Positions 1 through 7,744 of a stretch of 64,000 nucleotides of DNA are shown in pieces. The stretch is from NCBI RefSeq assembly GCF_024746835.1, contig NZ_CP080530.1, positions 744,001-808,000 on the forward strand. The letters are read 5' to 3'. The stretch is from Mesorhizobium sp. AR02. GTDB lineage: Bacteria > Pseudomonadota > Alphaproteobacteria > Rhizobiales > Rhizobiaceae. Position 1 is the stretch's first letter; every line of letters begins with the position of its first letter. The position numbers and the translations under genes were made by a program. The notes beneath the pieces were generated by a model, which did not search any database, was not told the DNA's origin, and saw nothing but the letters and a program-made list of their open reading frames with translations.

Positions 1-417
1 GATCATCACACGCGGCGAACGGCCTTGCCCTTTCAGAAGCTTTCGCATCAAGCGCTTTGCCGCCTTGGCATTGCGACGGCTTTGCACCAACACGTCGAGA
101 ACAAACCCGTCCTGATCAACGGCGCGCCAAAGCCAGTGTTTCTTTCCACCGATGGTGATGACAACCTCATCGAGATGCCATTTGTCGCCGAGCTTGCCGG
201 CCGATCGCTTCCGGATATCATTGGCAAAGTGTCTGCCAAATTTCTCAGCCCAAAGTCGCACGGTCTGGTGAGAGACGATGACGCCACGAGCTGCCAGCAT
301 ATCCTCGACCATCCGCAGGCCGAGCGGAAACCGGAAATAGAGCCAAACGGCATGGGCAATCACCTGCGCCGGAAATCGGTGGCGACGATAAAGAGGATCA
401 CGGGAAAATCTGGTCAT
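1..417 (-). CDS. IS6-family DDE transposase, N-terminal 139 codons
   Basis: DDE transposase of the IS6/IS26 type. Starts at the ATG complementary to 415-417 (MTRFSRDPLYRRHRF...) and runs off the window. Visible segments are the N-terminal helical DNA-binding region (HQTVRLWAEKFG) and the first catalytic Asp region (KWHLDEVVITIGGKKHW). Unlike the copy at 57 kb, the frame is intact at GRHFANDIRKRS, so this copy could be functional if its 3' half is complete outside the window. Confidence 0.8.
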   Translation of the reverse strand, partial: MTRFSRDPLYRRHRFPAQVIAHAVWLYFRFPLGLRMVEDMLAARGVIVSHQTVRLWAEKFGRHFANDIRKRSAGKLGDKWHLDEVVITIGGKKHWLWRAVDQDGFVLDVLVQSRRNAKAAKRLMRKLLKGQGRSPRVMI

Positions 418-464
418 GCCGCCATCCCACATTTTGATCGATGCCCGGTTAACGTTACGGTGCC
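1..464 (-). mobile_element. IS6-family element, copy A (cut by window start)
   Basis: Only the left part of an IS6-type element is present. Its outer inverted repeat ends at 464 and reads GGCACCGTAACGTTAACC on the minus strand, the same terminus seen at 57223 and 60072. The sequence inward matches the two other IS6 copies in this window nearly base for base. It abuts the end of the small ORF downstream of the AAA ATPase. Confidence 0.85.
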
Positions 465-477
465 CTCAGAGGTCCTC

Positions 478-708
478 TTATGCATCTTCAATTGAAATCT
501 CCTTCTCCAGCTCCGGCATGCGATCATGCAGACGAAATTCCGCACTGCGTTGGAGGCGAACCGGGCGGATACTGAGATGTGGCGGAACATCGCGTGGAAG
601 CAGAGCGCCGAAACGCGCCCGCTTCCTCGGCTTCTCATACCGGCAAGGAAGGTGCCAGCATAACGCGTTGGACGCCTTGCAAGCGTCAGCAATCGCAATC
701 GTCTTCAT
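478..708 (-). CDS. Possible 76-aa protein translationally coupled to the AAA ATPase
   Basis: Not recognised. The ATG lies inside the last codons of the upstream ATPase gene, in another frame, with a 23-nt overlap. A good Shine-Dalgarno (GAGG, six bases before ATG) is supplied by the codons of the ATPase acidic tail. The product is basic with three early cysteines (positions 10, 17 and 22) and ends with ELEKEISIEDA. Further 5'-to-3', an AAGGAG followed by TTG/ATG (MKMHKRTSE...) runs straight into the IS6 terminus, so a third gene may have been cut there. It may be only a chance ORF; coupling is the main support. Confidence 0.35.
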   Translation of the reverse strand: MKTIAIADACKASNALCWHLPCRYEKPRKRARFGALLPRDVPPHLSIRPVRLQRSAEFRLHDRMPELEKEISIEDA

Positions 709-2083
709 CGTCTTCCTCGACGATGTGTCTCCTTACCGTTTCCTCATCCCTCTTGAGGGGGTTGAGTACTGCTTCAGCGTCGGCGAAGACCACCTTCACA
801 TCCTCGCGTGAGACACTGAGGCTGCCGCCTCGCGCAACGCTTCGTTGCGTGAGACGGCGCACCATCTCCTTGACATAAGCCGCGCTGCCGCCCCTTGAAC
901 GGGCTACGGCTTCGGCCAAAGCTTCGCCCTGGAAGTTCAGCGCATGACCGTACTGCTCGATCAACCGCTCGCGGCAACCGTCATCAGGGAGAGGAATCTC
1001 GAGGGCCACATCTACGCGGCCCGAGCGCGAGGCGAGCGCCCCCTCGAGGGAGTTCAGCCGATTCGTGGTCATGATGATGAGGATGTCTGAATCTACGCCA
1101 AGTCCATCCAACTCGTTCAACAGACGGTTCAGGCGGGTTTCTGCCATTTGACCAGAAATATCTTCGCGCGAACGGCCAACCAGATCCACATCCTCAATCA
1201 CCATGATGCATGGCTGCAGGACGCGAGCCAGCGCGAAGTATTCCTCCATATCCAGCATCTGCTCAGCCGTGACCAGAACTGTGGTGTGCTCGGGCAGGTT
1301 GGCAGCAATATAGTGGACGACATGGGTCTTGCCGGTGCCAGGATGTCCGTGGAGAAGAATACCCTTGCGCCCCGATTGGCCGAGGCGCTTCAACTCCTCC
1401 CGGCATTTAACAAAATCGAAGATGTGCGTATCGAGCTGGGCCATAGTCGCCTTGGAAAGCACTACGTCGTTCCGGCTTACAGCAGGAAGCTTGTGCACCC
1501 GCATTGTTTCCTGCGTGCCCCCAAACCCTCCACTGGACTCAAAAGATACAGCCTTGTTGCGATAATATCTGGAGCTCTTGCCCTGGGCCTCAATTGTGCG
1601 CAGAAAGTGCTTAGCGAAGGCATGACCCAGCTCATTAGGCATATGACCTATTTCGACCTGGACCATTGGCCCATGGCAGGTAAGCAACTTCGACAGCATG
1701 ATTGCTGCAGGCGTGCCGTCGTCGATCGTTATCAGCCAAATACCGTTGTTAATCGAAGGATATGGCTCATCTTCGCCAATGTCGATGTCCTGACGCTGCA
1801 CGGGCGCCAGCCGCACGACGTGTTCTCCCTCGGAAGTGGTCAAGTCTGACAGCTTCATCGGCAAAAACTCGTACATTTGGTGGAAGCCCAAGAGCTCAGG
1901 GGACCGAGGTGCGATTAGGTCCTCAATAAGGGATTGAAGATCCGGCAGGAGATGTGCGTTAAACTTCCAGCGTGAGCTCACGAGAGCCGTCAAATCATCG
2001 GTGTTGAAATGGCGACGAAGTTTCTGCCACACAAAGCGTTCGGCTTCAGTGCGTTCGGCTTCAGTGCGTTCGGGTTCAGGCAT
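686..2083 (-). CDS. AAA+ family ATPase, 465 aa
   Basis: Single-domain AAA+ ATPase with a non-catalytic N-terminal region of about 200 residues. Seen directly: Walker A GHPGTGKT (residues 246-253), Walker B IMVIEDVD (293-300), a sensor-1 TTN, an SRSGRVD arginine-finger-like segment, and an acidic Cys-containing tail EEDDEDDCDC. The N-terminus begins with an in-frame TEAER repeat (a short tandem duplication in the DNA). Family knowledge: such BCS1/spastin-like ATPases remodel or unfold proteins; the client cannot be told from sequence. It is followed with overlap by a small ORF and preceded by an AT-rich palindrome that may be its operator. It may once have been part of a larger cluster cut by the IS6 element on one side and IS66 on the other. 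Confidence 0.8.
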   Translation of the reverse strand: MPEPERTEAERTEAERFVWQKLRRHFNTDDLTALVSSRWKFNAHLLPDLQSLIEDLIAPRSPELLGFHQMYEFLPMKLSDLTTSEGEHVVRLAPVQRQDIDIGEDEPYPSINNGIWLITIDDGTPAAIMLSKLLTCHGPMVQVEIGHMPNELGHAFAKHFLRTIEAQGKSSRYYRNKAVSFESSGGFGGTQETMRVHKLPAVSRNDVVLSKATMAQLDTHIFDFVKCREELKRLGQSGRKGILLHGHPGTGKTHVVHYIAANLPEHTTVLVTAEQMLDMEEYFALARVLQPCIMVIEDVDLVGRSREDISGQMAETRLNRLLNELDGLGVDSDILIIMTTNRLNSLEGALASRSGRVDVALEIPLPDDGCRERLIEQYGHALNFQGEALAEAVARSRGGSAAYVKEMVRRLTQRSVARGGSLSVSREDVKVVFADAEAVLNPLKRDEETVRRHIVEEDDEDDCDC

Positions 2084-2245
2084 GACGATGTTCCTTTGAA
2101 TGTGAAGTTGAGTGGAAGGCCTGGGTCTGTAGATACCTCATATGGTGTCTAAGACAAGAGGAGCAGGGTATATTTAATAATATATCTGCTTATTTTATGT
2201 CAAAGACGTTATGACATTGATATTTAGCTACCAAGAATTGGAGAT

Positions 2246-2283
2246 ATATACAAAAATATATTTGAAAATATATTTTTGTATAT
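2246..2283. promoter_or_regulatory. Perfect 18-bp inverted repeat with 2-bp centre (AT-rich)
   Basis: Left arm 2246-2263 (ATATACAAAAATATATTT), centre GA, right arm 2266-2283 its exact reverse complement. It lies about 165 bp upstream of the AAA ATPase start in the 262-bp intergenic stretch 2084-2345, which is far more AT-rich than the rest of the window. No other gene was seen in that stretch. It could be an operator, a cruciform-forming site or a partition/replication site. It is not a typical terminator because the stem has no GC. Confidence 0.6.
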
Positions 2284-2370
2284 TTTTCAACTGGTGGATT
2301 TGACGTGATACATGCCGGGAACCGCGGCGACTTCACGCTAGTCCCGTAACCGGGGCAGATTACCGGGCAG

Positions 2371-4002
2371 TCAGGCTTGAGCGGCTTGCCTAACGAGATC
2401 CGGGAGCGGCGGAATCGACTCTTGTGTTGGTATGCCGAGGCGGTCGCCGAGATAGCGGAAGAATGAGACGTCGAGCTTGATGTAGGTCTTCATCAGGCCG
2501 AGCAGGACGTCGCGGGCGTTCTTGCCTGCCTCACTGACGGTTCCGCCGGAGATCTTGCGCTTGGTGACGAAGGTGCGGATGTCGTTTTCCGAACCATTGG
2601 TGTGGAGTGGGATCTCGGGACGATCGAGAACGCGCAGGAGTTCATGCTTGCGGCGATGCAGCCTGGCAAGAAGCCGGTCGAGCATGACGTAGCCGGTTCG
2701 TCGTTTGAACAGGCGCTCGAAGCGGGCGCGCAGGGCCGCCGCGTGGCGCGGACAAGGAGCACGCTGGTAGCTCTTGAGGTCGCGATAGAACCACCAGATC
2801 AACTGGCGCATGATGTCGACGGCCTGACGTTGATCCGGGGTCACGGGTATCAATTTGTGGACGAGCCGCTCGGCGTGGACCCAGCACAGAGCATGGTCGC
2901 CGATGCGGAACTGGCCGGCATCATCGGATACGACGACGGTATCGGCGAGAAAGCCGTGGTGGCGGATCGCTCCCCACATCGCCCCTTCGGTGGCGATCCT
3001 GACTGGGTTGGGCTCAACCGCGAGCTGGTCGAGGCCGAGTGCGGCCAGATGCGCCTGCCATGCGGCGCTGTCGGCAAATGCCTTGTGCGGCGCAGCCGCC
3101 AGCCGCGCGATCACCGGACCGGCGAGGTTGCGGCCGCGCATATAGGCCAGGGCCTCTTCATTGATGAAGTAATCGCTGTGCCCGGCACGCAGCGTCGCCA
3201 GGAACGCCTCCCGTGACTTCGATCGCCCGGTGCGGAACGCGGTGAAGCGGCGATCGCCGATCTGGGTGGTGTAGCCGTCCTGGTGGGCGTGGCGCGCCGA
3301 CGTATCATCGACGGTGATCCAGGGCGCCGTAGCCAGCCCGGCGCGCAGCACGTCACGGTCCTCCGCCGCGAAGGCCTCCAGGCCCTCCGAAATCAGCCGC
3401 ACCACCTGGCGCTTCGAAATGTCGACCCCGATCCCGGTCAACAACGCCGTCAACCGCTCCGTCGTCACCTGGCCTTGAATGTGACAGGCCAGAATGAAGC
3501 GGCGCAGGTTCGCGCCCCAGCCGCCGATGATCCCCGCCGGCAAGGGCGCCACCATCGTTTCGCCGGTCGGTGTCACCCAGCGCTCGCGGCGATAGCGCAC
3601 CACCTCGGCCGACAACGCCAGATCGCGCACCAGGATCGTCTCATACCCCTTGAAGCGAGAGCCCGCAGGAGCGCTCACCGCAACCGTCACCTCGCGGCTC
3701 ACGCGACCGCCGTCGCGCTTGGCGCCGCGCCGGCGGCGCTTGCCCTTGCCAGATGTCGGCTGCGTCGCCTTCTCCATGCCCGATGGCTTGGTCGGCTTGA
3801 CCGGGGGACGCGGCGGCAGGTCCTTCAGCCGGGCGATCTCATCCTTCAGGGTCTGGTTCTCGGCGCGTAGCGCCTGGTTCTCGATCTCAAGGCTCTCGAC
3901 CCGGCCTTGAAGACCGCGCACTTCGCCGATCAGCGCAGAAACCAGCCCGCGGAGTTCCGCAAGCGACAAGCCTTCAAGCGAATCAGTCGGTGGTAGCGTC
4001 AC
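2371..4002 (-). CDS. tnpC: IS66-family transposase (TnpC)
   Basis: About 543 aa. Order of parts: a leucine-rich coiled coil near the N-terminus (repeated LEIENQALRAENQTL-type heptads), a basic linker (KGKRRRRGAKR), then the DDE core with WITVDDTSAR, the CWVHAERL segment and the C-terminal LHTNGSENDIR motif typical of IS66 TnpC. The natural start is GTG complementary to 4000-4002 (TLPPTDSLEGLS...). Longer reading upstream enters the IS1595 insertion and is artefactual. No tnpA or tnpB is present, as in the ISBst12-type subgroup. The promoter side is displaced by IS1595, so expression is doubtful. Confidence 0.9.
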   Translation of the reverse strand: MTLPPTDSLEGLSLAELRGLVSALIGEVRGLQGRVESLEIENQALRAENQTLKDEIARLKDLPPRPPVKPTKPSGMEKATQPTSGKGKRRRRGAKRDGGRVSREVTVAVSAPAGSRFKGYETILVRDLALSAEVVRYRRERWVTPTGETMVAPLPAGIIGGWGANLRRFILACHIQGQVTTERLTALLTGIGVDISKRQVVRLISEGLEAFAAEDRDVLRAGLATAPWITVDDTSARHAHQDGYTTQIGDRRFTAFRTGRSKSREAFLATLRAGHSDYFINEEALAYMRGRNLAGPVIARLAAAPHKAFADSAAWQAHLAALGLDQLAVEPNPVRIATEGAMWGAIRHHGFLADTVVVSDDAGQFRIGDHALCWVHAERLVHKLIPVTPDQRQAVDIMRQLIWWFYRDLKSYQRAPCPRHAAALRARFERLFKRRTGYVMLDRLLARLHRRKHELLRVLDRPEIPLHTNGSENDIRTFVTKRKISGGTVSEAGKNARDVLLGLMKTYIKLDVSFFRYLGDRLGIPTQESIPPLPDLVRQAAQA

Positions 4003-4003
4003 G

Positions 4004-5185
4004 GCCCTTATCAACCAAAGACCGCAATATCCTTGTGACCTATGGCCTTTCATGCGATTCTTCGGGCTGGTCTAAGGAGGTGAGAATGCCTGAAATACTT
4101 GCAGCGCTTTCCAACATTCGGACTGTTGAAGAAATGATCGCGGCCTTCCGGGATGAGCAGCATTGCCGTCGGTTGCTGGAAAGCATGGTGTGGCCGGATG
4201 GCCGGATCTGCCCCGCCTGCGGATACAAACGCTCGATTGCGCTTGGCGGTCGCGATACCGGCAAGCGTCGCGCCCGACCGGGTCTTTATCAATGTTCCAG
4301 CGGCGATTGCCGGTTCCAGTTCACGGTGACGACACACACGCCTCTGCACTCCACGAAGCTTCCCTTGCGTGTTTGGCTGAAGGCAATGTGGCTGTTACTG
4401 CAATCCGACAAGGGTTTGTCGTCGGTGCGCCTGGCCGAGGCGCTCGGGGTGAGCCAGCCAACGGCCTGGCGGATGGGACATGCACTGCGTCTCATGGTGG
4501 CGGGAGAACATGCTCGCCGGCACGGTGGAGATCGACCATTTCCATCTCGGTGGAAGGCCCAGAAAGAATCCCGACGACCCGCCTCCGGGCCGCGGCCGGA
4601 AAGGCCAGGCGAATACGGACAAAACGCCAGTCATGGCAATGGTGCGGCGCCCGAGTGACGTCATGCCTGGCACTCTGGCCGGTGACGCGCGTGCCGCGGT
4701 CGTGACCAGTCTCTCGGCGCGAGCAAGCGAACGCGTCATTGAAGCGCAGATCGAATTGGGAGCTCATTTGATGAGCGACGAGTGGAAGGCATTCATGGCC
4801 ATTGGTAGAGCTTTGCCAAGCATGAGACAGTGAAGCATTCCAGCGGTGAGTATGTGCGCGACGCCGTCCACGTCAATTCGGTGGAGGGCTTCAACTCCCG
4901 CGTCCGCCGTACCATCGCCGGCGTTTTTCATCATATCAGCCCGCAGCATGCCGACCTGTATTTCCACGAGATCGGCTTCCGATGGTCGCAGCGCGTCGTC
5001 ACAGGAAACGTCATTCGCAAAACCCGGCATGGCCGGGAGAGCGTGCGAACCTTGTGGTCGCGCGTGCCGCCTGCGCTGCAATTGACGAATGTTTTTCGCA
5101 CCGCCACGGGTCGTCAGATGCGCCGAAGCCCGCATGGCGGCATCATCATCAAATCAGCCGCAGCTGTCTTTGGTTGATAAAGGCC
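4004..5185. mobile_element. IS1595-family element with 8-bp target duplication
   Basis: Inverted ends GCCCTTATCAACCAAAGAC (from 4004) and its near-perfect mate ending at 5185. The octamer GCGTCACG occurs directly outside both ends (3996-4003 and 5186-5193), the expected IS1595 target duplication. The insertion point falls exactly on the GTG start of the IS66 transposase gene. Confidence 0.85.
4086..5177 (+). pseudogene. IS1595-family (ISXO2-like) transposase, two frameshifts
   Basis: Starts at ATG 4086 behind AAGGAGGTGAG. The N-terminal zinc-ribbon is visible (CPACGYKR ... CSSGDCRFQF), then LWKAMWLL-type helices and GVSQPTAWRMGHALR. Near 4500 the frame changes and continues as GTVEIDHFHLGGRPRKNP (first catalytic Asp region). 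Near 4805 it changes again to FAKHETVKHSSGEYVRD and VNSVEGFNSRVRRTIAGVFHHIS (catalytic region of the C-terminal half). Two separate shifts make it inactive; programmed frameshifting is not known for this family. Confidence 0.85.
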
Positions 5186-5560
5186 GCGTCACGCAAAGGG
5201 TGAATCTGGAGGGTTCTGTGTGGTCGCGGGCGCGATTGGGCGGGCACGCATGGGTCGCGACTACATTGAAGCCTGATTGAACTGAACCGCGGGATGGCGG
5301 GCGGGGCTATGGGGATTTAGGGGTCGACAGTGTGTCCGAGGCGCCGGAGCGGGCTCGCCGATCGCTCTGGGGCAGTCGCCCGTCGTCGCGATGCAGGACC
5401 ATCTGCGACGCGAGAGACGGCGCCATTGGGTCGTTGACGCTGAGGTGCAGCGTTGCTGGCGATAGCCAGGCTGCGACTTTGACTAGCGGCGCGCAAAGGC
5501 CCGGCGGCGACTGTAGCAGACGCCGGGATGGACGGTGCGAGCGTGTCGGTGCGCGGCGTG

Positions 5561-6769
5561 TCATGAGGTGTCTGGCCAGGTCTGGGCCTTGCGCGGGATC
5601 GGGCCGAGCGAGGCCATGGCGCCGCCGCAGCCCGGACAGATGTCCAGGGAGCGCCCTGTGAGACAGCGGTAACGCTGGCGATAGTCGGCGGTCGGGTCCG
5701 GCGTCGGCGGCGTGGGCGCCGCCAGAAGAAGACGGCACTGGGCGAGCTTGGCGACGCGGTGGCCGTTGGCGAAGAGGCCGTAGTGGCGGATGCGATGGAA
5801 TCCGTCTGGAAGAGCGTGCAGCAGGAAGCGCCGGATGAACTCGTCGGCGCTTAAGGTCATGAGCTTGTGCTTGGACTTGTCGTGGTGGCGATAGTCCTTC
5901 CAGCGGAAGCTGACCTTTCCCTGGTCCAGGCTCACGAGGCGGCTGTTGGCGATGGCGACGCGATGGGTGTAGCGGCCCAGATAGGCGAGGACCTGTTCGG
6001 GACCGCCGAACGGGGGCTTGGCGTAGACGACCCATTCGATCCGCTTCAGTCCAGCCAGTTGGGCGCAGAAAGTGGCAGGGTCGGCCAGGCTGGCGAGATC
6101 GCTGAAGAAGCGAAGCTGGCCGGCGTCGAAGGCGTCCTGCAGGTGCTCCAGGAATAGCCGCCTGAACAGGCGCGACAGAACCCGCACGGGCAGGAAAAAT
6201 CCCGGCCGGCAGGCGATCCATCGCCGGTCCCCGGCCGTCGCCGGGGCAGGCTCGAGCGACAGGCCGCCGCCCGGCACGACGCAGTGGACATGCGGATGAT
6301 GGTGGAGATTTTGACCCCAAGTATGAAGCACGGCGACCACGCCGATCTCGGCGCCCAGATGCCTGGGATCGGCCGCCGCCGCCCTCAAGGCTTCGGATGC
6401 GGCCTTGAACAGGATCGCATAGACCGCCGCCTTGTTCTGGAAGGCGATCTCAGCGATCTGGGCCGGGACGGTGAAGACCACGTGGAAGTATGGGACCGGC
6501 AGCAGCTCAGCCTGCCGCTCGGCCAGCCACTGGGCGCGGGCTAGGCCCTGGCACTTAGGGCAGTGGCGGTTGCGGCAGGAGTTATAGGCTTGCCGCACGA
6601 GGCCGCAGTCGGTGCAGTGTTCGGCGTGACCACCCAGGGCCGCGGTCCGGCACGCCTCCACCGCGGCCATGACCCGGCGCTCGACACGCCCGAGATGGCC
6701 GGCATGGTCGCGGCGATAATCATCCCCGTGACGGTGGAATACATCCGCCACTTCCAGATCCGGGCGCAT
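5561..6769 (-). CDS. IS91-family HUH transposase
   Basis: Rolling-circle transposase of the IS91 type. An N-terminal Cys-rich zinc finger is visible (CTDCGLVRQAYNSCRNRHCPKC), then the HUH metal motif HHHPHVHCVVPGGG, and the tyrosine segment VLAYLGRYTHRVAIANSRL. Chosen start is ATG at 6769 (MRPDLEVADVF), ten bases after the stop of the upstream recombinase gene. The zinc finger lies close to this start as is usual. The upstream tyrosine recombinase is a regular companion of this IS91 subgroup. An identical copy lies at 23232-24440. Confidence 0.92.
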   Translation of the reverse strand: MRPDLEVADVFHRHGDDYRRDHAGHLGRVERRVMAAVEACRTAALGGHAEHCTDCGLVRQAYNSCRNRHCPKCQGLARAQWLAERQAELLPVPYFHVVFTVPAQIAEIAFQNKAAVYAILFKAASEALRAAAADPRHLGAEIGVVAVLHTWGQNLHHHPHVHCVVPGGGLSLEPAPATAGDRRWIACRPGFFLPVRVLSRLFRRLFLEHLQDAFDAGQLRFFSDLASLADPATFCAQLAGLKRIEWVVYAKPPFGGPEQVLAYLGRYTHRVAIANSRLVSLDQGKVSFRWKDYRHHDKSKHKLMTLSADEFIRRFLLHALPDGFHRIRHYGLFANGHRVAKLAQCRLLLAAPTPPTPDPTADYRQRYRCLTGRSLDICPGCGGAMASLGPIPRKAQTWPDTS

Positions 6770-6779
6770 GGCGCGCGGC

Positions 6780-7640
6780 TCAGCCGGGCGGCGTGATCTC
6801 CATGTGGAGTTGGTCAAAAGGACTGGCGGTCCGGCCGATCACTGCCGTTGAGACCTGGGCGTACAGTGTCGTCGTCGCCAGGCTGCGATGGCCCAGCAGC
6901 ACCTGAATGATCCTTATGTCCGTGCCGGCTTCCAAAAGGTGGGTGGCGAAGCTGTGACGAAGGGTGTGCACCGTCACCCGCTTCTCAACGCCCAGGAACT
7001 CGCAGGCTGCTCGACAGGCGATCCCCAAGGTCTGCGGGTGGATCGGGCCGCGGCCATCGCGCCGGGGAAACAGCCATCGCCCCGGCTTGGTCAACCGCCA
7101 ATAGACGCGCAAAATCTCCAGCAGCTGCGGCGACAGCATCACATAGCGGTCCTTGCCGCCCTTGCCCTGCTCGATGCGAATGACCATCCGGCTGCTATCG
7201 ATGTCGCTCACCCGCAGACACGCCGCCTCCGCGGCGCGTAAGCCCGCCGCATAGGTGGTCATCAGAGCGACCCGGTTCCTCGTCCCCTTCACGGCCTGCA
7301 GAAAGCCGACCACCTCATCGGCGCTCAGCACGACCGGCAACTTGCGCGGCGTCCGGGCGTAAGCGATCCGCTCAGGCAGATCAGATCGACCCAGCGTCAC
7401 GCCGTAGAAGAAACGCAAGGCGCAAACGGTCTGGTTCAACGCGCCCCACGAGACCCTTCGGCCCACCAAGTGGGCCTGATAGGCGCGCACCTCTTCGTAT
7501 CCCAATTGATCGGGTGATCGTCCAAAAAATCGACTGAACTTCGCCACGTGATGCACGTAGGATCGCTGGGTCTCCGGTGACAAATTGCGGATCGTCAGAT
7601 CTTCAATCATCCGCTGACGCAGAGGGCTTATCTGGGCCAT
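6780..7640 (-). CDS. XerC/D-like tyrosine recombinase of the IS91-type element
   Basis: 286 aa phage-integrase-type recombinase. N-terminal SAM-like core-binding region (residues about 10-90), then a catalytic domain with the first Arg in TYAAGLRAAEAACL, the HTLRHSFATHLLE box, and GHRSLATTTLYAQV with the nucleophilic Tyr. Complete R-K-H-R-H-Y set as far as can be read. Located just upstream of and nearly contiguous with the HUH transposase, so probably co-transcribed and part of the element. Identical copy at 22361-23221. Confidence 0.92.
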   Translation of the reverse strand: MAQISPLRQRMIEDLTIRNLSPETQRSYVHHVAKFSRFFGRSPDQLGYEEVRAYQAHLVGRRVSWGALNQTVCALRFFYGVTLGRSDLPERIAYARTPRKLPVVLSADEVVGFLQAVKGTRNRVALMTTYAAGLRAAEAACLRVSDIDSSRMVIRIEQGKGGKDRYVMLSPQLLEILRVYWRLTKPGRWLFPRRDGRGPIHPQTLGIACRAACEFLGVEKRVTVHTLRHSFATHLLEAGTDIRIIQVLLGHRSLATTTLYAQVSTAVIGRTASPFDQLHMEITPPG

Positions 7641-7744
7641 CTGGGGTTCTCCTGTCTGGAAGGTTGGCTCGACACCAAATCTTCTCAGACAGGGGCCTCC
7701 TCAGGCCAGACCCGCGCGTCAGCTACCGCGGCAGCGGTTTAGTT

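Noticed and set aside
2249..2280. Reading the AT palindrome as a rho-independent terminator
   Set aside because: The arms contain a single G/C pair, so the hairpin is too weak, and it lies upstream of, not after, the ATPase gene.
4086..5177. Programmed frameshifting of the IS1595 transposase
   Set aside because: Two independent shifts at unrelated positions without slippery sequences; decay is the simpler explanation.
5307..6320. 337-codon frame inside the IS91 transposase (and its twin at 23681-24694)
   Set aside because: Same-strand shadow in another frame, Arg/Pro-rich; the HUH transposase frame explains the region.
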